A DNA stretch of 20,070 bases from RGIG3102 sp964369915 (GTDB taxonomy: Bacteria > Bacillota > Clostridia > Oscillospirales > Ruminococcaceae), in NCBI GenBank assembly GCA_964369915.1, contig CAYJGG010000035.1, positions 1 to 20,070 of the forward strand. The letters run 5' to 3'. Below the pieces are notes generated by a model. The model worked only from the letters and a program-made list of their open reading frames with translations. It had not been told where the DNA came from and searched no databases. How positions within the stretch are numbered: position 1 is the first letter of the stretch; each line of letters opens with the position of its first letter. A program made the position numbers and the translations under genes. Below are positions 14,440 through 20,070 of this stretch, one piece after another.

Positions 14440-14468
14440 AAAAAAAGAATGCATAGCATTCTTTTTTT
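14440..14468 (-). terminator. Terminator after the AlkD-like gene
   Basis: A GAATGC/GCATTC core extended by A and T runs (14440-14452 with 14456-14468) forms a hairpin that overlaps the stop codon at 14468-14470. A T run follows on the minus strand. Confidence 0.8.
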
Positions 14469-15130
14469 TATAAATTAATTAAATATTCTTTTTTCTGTTT
14501 ATCTAGTTTGTTAAGTGCATATCTAAAAGTTAGATTAGTCATATTTTGTTTATTTTCTTTTAAATAATCAAAAACTAGTTCAGCTTCTTTTTGAGAAAGC
14601 ACTTTTAATAGCCAGCCACACCCTTTTTGAACTAGATAATGTTCATCATTTAATAAGCTATTTGATATTTTAAATAAATCAAATTTTTTATATTCATTTT
14701 TTCTAATTGATAATATAAATATAACAGCCGCTGCACGACGAACCCAAAAATCTTCGCTTTTAGTCCATTTATAAACTTCTTTATAAAACTCAGGATATTT
14801 AATTATAAACTCAGCAAAAGCGTGAGTGCAAAAATCATCGCAATCATCCCACCCTTTAACATAATTAAATAGCCAGTCTTGAAATATAACAAATGTGTTT
14901 TCATTATACCTATCTTTTATTCTAAAAGCAAAATCATATGCCATTATTCCTAAATCTTTATCTTTTTCTTCTAATAAGGCAGTACAAACTTTAAAAATAG
15001 TATCACCATCTAATTTTTTAATTTTTTGATACATTTTCGCCGTGATTTTCCTTGTATCATTTCTATATTTATATTTAGACAGTTCTTCTTTTGCTTCATT
15101 TATAAAAATATCAATTTCTTTTTTATTCAT
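14468..15130 (-). CDS. AlkD-like DNA alkylation repair glycosylase
   Basis: This 220-residue all-helical protein has HEAT-like repeats typical of the AlkD/AlkC family, which excise bulky or cationic alkylated bases (such as N3- or N7-alkylpurines) without flipping them out. The active-site pattern is present: W94 and D98 in GWDDCDDF (the W-x3-D spacing of Bacillus AlkD), R131/R132 in FWVRRAAAV, and W173 in KGCGWLLK. Length is normal. The start ATG overlaps the 3' end of the upstream gene by 8 nt, and no Shine-Dalgarno precedes it, so translation is probably coupled to that gene. Whether the two proteins work together is unknown. Substrate choice within the family cannot be read from sequence. 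Confidence 0.88.
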   Translation of the reverse strand: MNKKEIDIFINEAKEELSKYKYRNDTRKITAKMYQKIKKLDGDTIFKVCTALLEEKDKDLGIMAYDFAFRIKDRYNENTFVIFQDWLFNYVKGWDDCDDFCTHAFAEFIIKYPEFYKEVYKWTKSEDFWVRRAAAVIFILSIRKNEYKKFDLFKISNSLLNDEHYLVQKGCGWLLKVLSQKEAELVFDYLKENKQNMTNLTFRYALNKLDKQKKEYLINL

Positions 15131-15764
15131 AGCTATTTTCTAATTTTGAAAATTCATCCATAACATAATCGTAAGTTTCCCCTGTTATTTCAGGCATTGT
15201 TGTCCTATCGTCTACGCTAAATCCTGCTGCTGCAAATCCATCTTGAACAGCTTTTTTCATTTCCGCTAAAACTTCAGGGCTGCCATTTGCAAAAGTTGTT
15301 GCCATTTTCATAATTCTTTGTGCAACTGCTTCAACTGAATAAGAGCCGCCTTCTGAAATGTTTTCTAAAGCTCCTTCTTTAGTTGTGGCTGGTGGTGGTA
15401 GCGCATCATCTAAACTGCCAAAAATATCAGTTAATAAACTAGCTGATGTTTCGCTTAATTCTATTCCATAGTGATTAATTGTATTTTCACCTGCTTGAAT
15501 TTCTAAGTTTTGCTGTACCATTTTACTTATAAATTCTTCTTGAGCTTTACTTTTTTCTTCATTTAAAGCTTCTAATTGCTCAGCATCAAGTTTTTTTGGC
15601 GGTGCATATGTTAAAACTTCGCTCGTTTCTATTTGTTTTTCAAATCTATCAACACTACTAGATGATTTTATATTTTGTTTTTCTACTTGTTCATTTTTAG
15701 TAGCAGCATCAAAATTTGCTTTTACCCCTTGTTGGTTTTTAATGTTTTGTATATTAGAAATCAT
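15123..15764 (-). CDS. Conserved hypothetical protein with a helical C-terminal domain
   Basis: The 213-residue protein is soluble, with no signal peptide or membrane helix. Residues 1-60 are polar and probably disordered (MISNIQNIKNQQG start). Residues about 65-95 are Glu/Lys-rich and likely helical. A compact C-terminal domain (about 135-213) carries SYSVEAVAQRIMKMATTFANG, a stretch like PEVLAEMKKAVQDGF, and an ITGETYDYVMDEF ending. This C-terminal pattern recalls an uncharacterised Clostridia family with repeated ERI/FAKALTGGDPE-type segments; that is memory, not a search. The ribosome binding site AAGGAGGG is very strong, 8 nt before ATG, suggesting high expression. Its stop overlaps the alkD start. 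A TATAAT at 15808-15803 may be its -10, with no good -35. Confidence 0.8.
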   Translation of the reverse strand: MISNIQNIKNQQGVKANFDAATKNEQVEKQNIKSSSSVDRFEKQIETSEVLTYAPPKKLDAEQLEALNEEKSKAQEEFISKMVQQNLEIQAGENTINHYGIELSETSASLLTDIFGSLDDALPPPATTKEGALENISEGGSYSVEAVAQRIMKMATTFANGSPEVLAEMKKAVQDGFAAAGFSVDDRTTMPEITGETYDYVMDEFSKLENSYE

Positions 15765-15835
15765 TTTTATTGCCCTCCTTGAATTTAAACAGCATCTTAT
15801 ACATTATATATCGACCAAATAATTAAAAACTAAAC

Positions 15836-16525
15836 TTAATCTTCACTATCTTTATATTTTCTTTTTTCAGCTAAGTACAAAATCATAGAAACAACCATTA
15901 AAATAAGACAGCCAAACGCAATAGCATATTGACCATAAATACTAGATAAATAAGCTCCAAAAGCCGCACCTACTGGAAAAGATATAACAGCAAAGAAATA
16001 TTTAAATGTTATAAAAAAACTATGCGCATCTTTTTGAACAATACAATCTCCTATATGATGGCCTAGAGTTCTAATATTTCCACTTGCAATAGTTGTATTA
16101 TGCCCTGCACCTTCAAAAGTTCTAAATGTGCTTAATTGGTATCCTGTTGTTATTGCTAGAAAAAAGCAAACAAGACTATTATTTACACTAAGTGGAATAA
16201 ATATAGCAATAAATAAAGCTACAAACTCAACAGCAATAGATAATTGATACTGAAAAAAATCGCTTTTCTTTTGTACATGATGTTTAATAATTTGAGCAAT
16301 AGTACACCCTATTAAGCAACCAATAACAGGCATTACAGCAGCCCATAAATCTATTAAATTATTTTGATAAACAGCTATTCCCATTCTAGCTAAATTGCCT
16401 GTGTGCATAGAAACAAATAATCCGCCCCTAACAAAAAAGCTATACGCATTAATAAAACCACCTAAAAATGTGATTAAAAATATAAACCTAAATGATTGCT
16501 CAACTCTTACTTTTTTTCTTCTCAT
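15836..16525 (-). CDS. YoaK/DUF1275-family membrane protein
   Basis: The 229-residue integral membrane protein has about six hydrophobic helices. DUF1275 hallmarks are visible: GGFINAYSFF and SMHTGNLARMG near the N terminus, and TGYQLSTFRTFEG followed by TTIASGNIRTLG in the middle. The family is widespread and its transport or other role is not established. AAGG lies 7 nt before ATG. The gene has its own promoter (16568-16596), whose -35 lies inside a long inverted repeat. A small ORF lies upstream on the same strand. Confidence 0.9.
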   Translation of the reverse strand: MRRKKVRVEQSFRFIFLITFLGGFINAYSFFVRGGLFVSMHTGNLARMGIAVYQNNLIDLWAAVMPVIGCLIGCTIAQIIKHHVQKKSDFFQYQLSIAVEFVALFIAIFIPLSVNNSLVCFFLAITTGYQLSTFRTFEGAGHNTTIASGNIRTLGHHIGDCIVQKDAHSFFITFKYFFAVISFPVGAAFGAYLSSIYGQYAIAFGCLILMVVSMILYLAEKRKYKDSED

Positions 16526-16567
16526 ATTATACCTTATTTCAATAAAAATTATATTTTGTACACTAAA

Positions 16568-16596
16568 ATTTTAGCTTATTTAAAATAAAAAGTCAA
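16568..16596 (-). promoter_or_regulatory. Promoter of the DUF1275 gene
   Basis: On the minus strand, TTGACT (16596-16591), a 17-bp spacer and TAAAAT (16573-16568) match five of six bases in each hexamer. The -35 is part of one arm of the inverted repeat at 16590-16645. Confidence 0.6.
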
Positions 16597-16645
16597 TTAA
16601 GCAGATATAATACGGAGTAATATTATAATCACATTTAATTGACTT
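16590..16645. repeat. Long imperfect inverted repeat overlapping a promoter
   Basis: Perfect 11-bp arms, AAGTCAATTAA (16590-16600) and TTAATTGACTT (16635-16645), enclose 34 bp containing a further weaker stem (GATATAATA at 16604-16612 with TATTATAATC at 16621-16630). On the minus strand TTTTTATTTT follows the second arm. It may act as the terminator of the small ORF upstream, as an operator for the DUF1275 gene, or both. Confidence 0.45.
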
Positions 16646-16679
16646 AATTTTAATTTAATTTATTTTGAAAAAGATAAAG

Positions 16680-16772
16680 CTAATAAGTTTTCACAGTTTT
16701 TAAAAAATCTAAAATAACCTCTTTCATTTCAGTTATAGCTATTCTATTTTTCATTGCTTCTATTAGTGTCAT
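16680..16772 (-). CDS. Possible small protein of 30 residues
   Basis: The ATG at 16772-16770 is preceded by an excellent ribosome binding site, AAGGAG, at ideal spacing (AAGGAGAAATATAATG). The frame runs 30 codons to TAG and begins MTLIEAMKNRIAIT and ends ILDFLKTVKTY. The product looks like one amphipathic, basic helix with no signal peptide. A possible promoter (TTGACA at 16871-16866, N17, CATATT) lies upstream and a terminator-like hairpin (16590-16645) downstream, so it would be a complete small transcription unit. I do not recognise it. A small regulatory or membrane-associated peptide is possible; a spurious ORF cannot be excluded. Confidence 0.5.
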   Translation of the reverse strand: MTLIEAMKNRIAITEMKEVILDFLKTVKTY

Positions 16773-16842
16773 TATATTTCTCCTTATATATAAAAATCTT
16801 ATTTTTAACTAAGCCATAAGCATTGGTTAGTTTGTAATAAGA

Positions 16843-16871
16843 AATATGTCATAGTATATGTTTTATGTCAA
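16843..16871 (-). promoter_or_regulatory. Candidate promoter of the 30-residue ORF
   Basis: On the minus strand, a perfect TTGACA (16871-16866) is followed after 17 bp by CATATT (16848-16843), a 4-of-6 match to the -10. This lies about 70 nt upstream of the small ORF. The rest of 16773-16890 contains no other recognisable feature. Confidence 0.35.
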
Positions 16872-16891
16872 CATATCATTGTCTATAATTA

Positions 16892-16923
16892 AAAAATGTT
16901 GCAATAAATATTGCAACATTTTT
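16892..16923. terminator. Terminator after the cytidylate-kinase-like gene
   Basis: AAAAATGTTGCAAT (16892-16905) pairs perfectly with ATTGCAACATTTTT (16910-16923) around a 4-nt loop. It begins 7 nt beyond the stop at 16931 and has T runs on the minus strand. Confidence 0.85.
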
Positions 16924-16930
16924 AATAATA

Positions 16931-17548
16931 TTATTTTAAATCTTGTAGTAATGCAGCTTTAATAATTTCAACAGCACCTTTAATTCCAACCTTTGAAGTA
17001 TCAATACATAAATTATAATTATTTAGATTACTCCATTTTTGATCTGTTGTAAATTCATAATAGCTTGCTCTTTTTTTATCAACTTTTAAAATTTCTTTTT
17101 GCATTTCTTTTTTAGATTTTATTCTATCTTCTGGTACTTTATCATAACATCTCTCTATTCTAAAATCCATATCAGAAGCATAAATAAAAACTTTCAAAGG
17201 TTTTTCTTCTTTTAAAATATAATCAGCACTTCTACCTATTATAACCGCATTTCCTTTTTGCGCAATTTCTTTTAAAATAGTATTTTGAGTTGTATGTAAT
17301 TCTATATTCATTGTGTCTATTGGTTGAGTGTATGCCATAAAACTTTTACCAACTAAATATGGGAGCGTTTGATTTGTGTATTGCTCACTTTGATTTTCAA
17401 CATAATTAATATCAAGACCGCTTTCCTTTGAAATCATTTTAATTAATTCTTTATCATAATAATTATACGAAAGTTCTTCTGCTAATCTTCTTCCTACTTC
17501 ACGACCGCCACTGCCAAATTGTCTGCCTATTGTTATTACTCTATTCAT
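16931..17548 (-). CDS. Cytidylate kinase-like family protein
   Basis: The 205-residue P-loop protein opens with ITIGRQFGSGGREVG (residues 5-19), the characteristic loop of the cytidylate-kinase-like family common in Clostridia. It continues with YYDKELI and a GNAVIIGRSADYIL segment (about 99-112), then a basic lid-like stretch with KKRASYYEFTT. True Cmk phosphorylates CMP/dCMP. These shorter paralogues lack a proven substrate and often accompany the canonical enzyme, so I call only the family. AGAGGTG precedes ATG by 6 nt. It is divergent from csoR; the shared 194-bp gap holds the csoR promoter and operator near its far side. Confidence 0.88.
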   Translation of the reverse strand: MNRVITIGRQFGSGGREVGRRLAEELSYNYYDKELIKMISKESGLDINYVENQSEQYTNQTLPYLVGKSFMAYTQPIDTMNIELHTTQNTILKEIAQKGNAVIIGRSADYILKEEKPLKVFIYASDMDFRIERCYDKVPEDRIKSKKEMQKEILKVDKKRASYYEFTTDQKWSNLNNYNLCIDTSKVGIKGAVEIIKAALLQDLK

Positions 17549-17661
17549 TTACAGCACCTCTTACTCATTTATATTTTAAGATTATATAATTATATTCCAA
17601 AATCTATATTTATATTATATCAAATTTAAATATAAAAATAAATAGCAAAGTAAAAAAAATA

Positions 17662-17690
17662 TTGACAAATTTATTTTCATCTTGTATTAT
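17662..17690 (+). promoter_or_regulatory. csoR promoter
   Basis: A perfect TTGACA (17662-17667), a 17-bp spacer and TATTAT (17685-17690) give a strong sigma-A promoter. The expected start, near 17697, is where the CsoR operator begins. Confidence 0.75.
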
Positions 17691-17696
17691 ATACCT

Positions 17697-17713
17697 ATAC
17701 CCCCTATGGGTAT
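17697..17713. promoter_or_regulatory. CsoR operator
   Basis: ATACCCCCTATGGGTAT is a dyad with perfect 6-bp arms (ATACCC and GGGTAT) around 5 bp. This G/C-tract palindrome is the established type of CsoR-family operator, and it stands out in very AT-rich DNA. It overlaps the transcription start, so bound apo-CsoR would block the csoR promoter. Confidence 0.8.
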
Positions 17714-17742
17714 GCAATACAAAAAAGGTTTAGGTAATTTTT

Positions 17743-18018
17743 ATGAAACAATGTATGGACGTTGAAGCTATAAACAAAAGGCTAAAAAGAATTGAAGGTC
17801 AAGTTAGAGGAATTCAAAAAATGGTTGATGAAAATAAACCTTGCGAAGATATCTTAATTCAAATAGGCGCTGTTAAATCTGCTTTACACAAAACTGGACA
17901 TATAATTCTTGAAGGACATATGCATCACTGCGTATTAGATGGAATTACTAGTGGTAAAGAAGAAGAAACAATAGATAATTTAATTTCGGCACTTAATCAA
18001 TTTTCAAAAATAATATAA
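17743..18018 (+). CDS. csoR: CsoR-family copper-sensing repressor
   Basis: This 91-residue all-helical protein is a CsoR/RcnR-family repressor. The Cu(I) ligand set is present with correct spacing: C34, H59 and C63 (spacings of 25 and 4, as in CsoR). Family hallmarks include RLKRIEGQVRGIQKMV (13-28). Without Cu(I) the tetramer binds its operator; Cu(I) releases it. The operator overlapping its own promoter gives autoregulation and control of the downstream ATPase. TAGG lies about 8 nt before ATG. C34/H59/C63 argues for copper rather than nickel/cobalt (RcnR) or persulfide sensing. Confidence 0.92.
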   Translation: MKQCMDVEAINKRLKRIEGQVRGIQKMVDENKPCEDILIQIGAVKSALHKTGHIILEGHMHHCVLDGITSGKEEETIDNLISALNQFSKII

Positions 18019-18033
18019 AAGAAAGGTTTAAGT

Positions 18034-18099
18034 TTGAAAACATATCTTCAAACTATGAGTTTTATATTTTTAATTATACATAATAAAAAACTCAAATAA
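18034..18099 (+). CDS. Possible 21-residue leader ORF before the ATPase gene
   Basis: AAAGG precedes TTG 18034 at about 7 nt, and a 21-codon frame follows, beginning MKTYLQTMSFIFLII and ending at TAA 18097-18099, 14 nt before the ATPase start. The ATPase start itself has almost no Shine-Dalgarno, so translation through this ORF could aid re-initiation. The ribosome binding site and the missing one downstream are seen; the rest is inference, and chance is a real alternative. Confidence 0.2.
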   Translation: MKTYLQTMSFIFLIIHNKKLK

Positions 18100-18113
18100 A
18101 AACGGTTACAAAT

Positions 18114-20036
18114 ATGTTTAAAAAAATCGATAAATTTTTAAATTCTGTTCCAATGCTTTGGGTATCTGGAATTTGTCTTCTAATTAGTTTTATAGGAGAA
18201 TATATTATCCCTTTAACAACTTCTGGCACTGAAAACACTTTTATGGTGAATTTTGCTTGGGCATCAATATTAATTTCCGGGCTTCCTTTAGCCTATCTTG
18301 CAATTGATAGAGTTGTAACACAAAAGTTTATTAGCTCTGCTTTACTTATAACTATTGCTATGGTAGCCGCTATTTATATAGGAGATATCTTTGCAGCTGG
18401 CGAAGTTGCTTTTATTATGGCTATCGGTGCGTGGCTTGAGGAAAGAACAGTTGAAAAAGCAAAAAAAGGCATTGAAAAGCTATTAAATTTAGTTCCATCC
18501 ACAGGTAGGGTAATCACTACTTCTCATGATAAAAAAACAATAGAAACAATTGTTGATGCTAAAGAAATTTCTGTTAATGATATTATTAGAGTTTTGCCAG
18601 GCGAAAGTTTTCCTGCTGATGGAATTATAATCGAAGGAAACACAACTGTTGACCAAAGTATTATAACTGGCGAAAGTTTACCTGTTGATAAAAATATTGA
18701 TGATGACGTTTTTACTGGCACTATAAACCGCTTTGGCTCTGTTGATATAAAAGTTACTAAATCATTTGCGAACTCTTCACTTCAAAAAATGATTAGATTA
18801 GTTGAAGAGGCTGAAAACAATAAAGCTCCAATGCAAAAAATCGTTGATAAATGGGCAGCTTTACTAGTACCTATTGCCTGTTTAATTGCTATCGTTACTT
18901 ATTTAGTTATAGCGTTTATATTTAACCAGCCAGACGATGCGCTTATTCGTGCAGTAACTGTTTTAGTTGTATTTTGCCCTTGTGCTTTAGCACTAGCTAC
19001 TCCAACATCGATTATGGCAGCTATCGGACAAGCTACTAAAAAAGGTGTCTTAATTAAATCAGGTGAAGCTTTAGAAAGAATGGGAACTGTTTCTACTGTT
19101 GCATTTGATAAAACTGGCACTATCACTCACGGAAAATTATCTGTTAGTGATATTGCCACATATGATTTTGATGAAAATGAATTAATTTCTTTAACTGCTG
19201 CTGTTGAAAGCCGTTCAGAGCATCCAATAGGTAAAGCTGTTGTGAATTATTCAAAAGAAAAAAATATTCAGATTTTTGATATAAAAGATTTTAATATGAG
19301 CGTTGGTAAAGGTGTTAGCGCTAGTATTAATAATGAATTTATCTATTGCGGAAATGAAAAACTAATAGAAGATAACGCAAAATTATCTATTTCTAAAGAA
19401 GTGAGTTTAGTAATTAATAAATTACGCGAAGAAGGAAAAGCAGTTATTATTGTTTCAAACAGTAAAAAAGTAATTGGTGTTTTAGGTCTTTCAGATACAA
19501 TAAAAGATTCTTCTGCTTCCGCTATCGCTTCCCTTAAAAATTCTGGAATTGATAACACTGTCCTTTTAACAGGCGATAATGAAAAAAGCGCTAATTTTAT
19601 AGCTAATAAGGTTGGGATAACAGATGTTTACTCATCCCTACTTCCTGAAGATAAAGTTTCGGCTGTTAAAAAAATAATGAATACATCTAATGGCGTGTGT
19701 ATGGTTGGCGATGGTGTGAACGATGCCCCTGCTTTAAAAACTGCAACTGTTGGGATAGCAATGGGAACAATGGGTAGTGATATAGCTATTGATGCTGCTG
19801 ATATTGCAATTATGGGCGATGATATAACTAAAATCTCCTATATTAAAAAGCTATCAAATGCAACAATATTCTCTATTAAATTTAATATTACAATGTCTAT
19901 GCTTATAAATTTTGTTGCTATCGGGTTTTCCGTTTTTGGATTATTAACCCCTGCAACAGGTGCTCTAGTTCATAACGCTGGCTCTGTTTTAGTTGTTTTA
20001 AATGCCGCTAGATTATATGATAAAAAAATAGATTAA
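18114..20036 (+). CDS. P1B-type heavy-metal exporting ATPase
   Basis: The 640-residue P-type ATPase has all catalytic motifs: TGES (185-188, actuator), CPC (288-290, membrane metal site), DKTGT (phosphorylated D332), SEHPIGKA (H370-P371, nucleotide domain) and GDGVND (532-537). No N-terminal HMA metal-binding domain is present. The last two helices carry K589 and N591 and then HNAGS (620-624), not the MxxSS of copper pumps nor the DxG of Zn/Cd pumps. Control by a CsoR with copper ligands suggests copper export, but the metal is unsure. No good ribosome binding site precedes ATG 18114. It follows csoR by 95 nt, probably as one operon. A-rich sequence after the stop (20052-20070) looks like the start of a terminator cut by the window end. 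Confidence 0.92.
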   Translation: MFKKIDKFLNSVPMLWVSGICLLISFIGEYIIPLTTSGTENTFMVNFAWASILISGLPLAYLAIDRVVTQKFISSALLITIAMVAAIYIGDIFAAGEVAFIMAIGAWLEERTVEKAKKGIEKLLNLVPSTGRVITTSHDKKTIETIVDAKEISVNDIIRVLPGESFPADGIIIEGNTTVDQSIITGESLPVDKNIDDDVFTGTINRFGSVDIKVTKSFANSSLQKMIRLVEEAENNKAPMQKIVDKWAALLVPIACLIAIVTYLVIAFIFNQPDDALIRAVTVLVVFCPCALALATPTSIMAAIGQATKKGVLIKSGEALERMGTVSTVAFDKTGTITHGKLSVSDIATYDFDENELISLTAAVESRSEHPIGKAVVNYSKEKNIQIFDIKDFNMSVGKGVSASINNEFIYCGNEKLIEDNAKLSISKEVSLVINKLREEGKAVIIVSNSKKVIGVLGLSDTIKDSSASAIASLKNSGIDNTVLLTGDNEKSANFIANKVGITDVYSSLLPEDKVSAVKKIMNTSNGVCMVGDGVNDAPALKTATVGIAMGTMGSDIAIDAADIAIMGDDITKISYIKKLSNATIFSIKFNITMSMLINFVAIGFSVFGLLTPATGALVHNAGSVLVVLNAARLYDKKID

Positions 20037-20070
20037 TATTTATTTATACATAAAAAAGACTTCACTTATA

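Noticed and set aside
18114..18300. N-terminal HMA metal-binding domain in the ATPase
   Set aside because: The first 90 residues are membrane helices; no CxxC motif is present before the actuator domain.
18524..19558. Minus-strand open frames opposite the metal ATPase
   Set aside because: They are short, lack ribosome binding sites and mirror a well-conserved coding sequence.

Overview
The window is strongly AT-rich, with Gram-positive style Shine-Dalgarno sites (AAGGAG), near-consensus sigma-A promoters and U-tailed hairpin terminators. It reads as an anaerobic low-GC Firmicute, most likely a Clostridia member. An oxygen-independent (class III) ribonucleotide reductase, extensive c-di-GMP signalling genes and a CsoR-controlled metal ATPase all fit this. 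No tRNA, rRNA, CRISPR array, transposase or phage structural gene is visible. Base composition looks uniform, so this appears to be ordinary chromosome.

Left part (1-2750). A gene fragment on the minus strand is divergent from a LysR-type regulator, with a LysR-type dyad between them. Next comes a monocistronic RraA/HMG-aldolase-family gene with a consensus promoter and a long leader. It converges on a membrane-anchored hypothetical gene, and the two share a bidirectional terminator.

Deoxynucleotide supply block (2916-6248, minus strand). nrdD is preceded by two NrdR boxes with 15 bp between them, laid over the promoter. After nrdD comes a strong terminator, then nrdG and a dUTPase gene. Together they reduce NTPs to dNTPs anaerobically and hydrolyse dUTP to dUMP.

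c-di-GMP block (6425-14300). A lipoprotein gene follows a very unusual 1343-residue protein: FIST, pseudo-GGDEF, degenerate EAL, membrane helix, extracellular Cache-like sensor, membrane helix, then intact GGDEF with an I-site. Nearby, a 411-residue pseudo-GGDEF/EAL protein carries a related EAL module with all catalytic residues intact. A PhnA-like zinc-ribbon gene and a DUF3592-like membrane gene lie between them. The large fusion and its partner are the most notable content here.

Right part (14468-20070). An AlkD-like DNA glycosylase gene overlaps the end of an unrecognised conserved gene. They are followed by a DUF1275 membrane protein, a likely unannotated 30-residue ORF, a cytidylate-kinase-like gene, and a CsoR repressor with its operator and a P1B-type metal-exporting ATPase.

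Most genes stand alone with their own terminators. The clear co-transcription candidates are nrdG-dut, the 213-residue gene with alkD, and csoR with the ATPase. All functional calls rest on reading motifs by eye; no database search was run.
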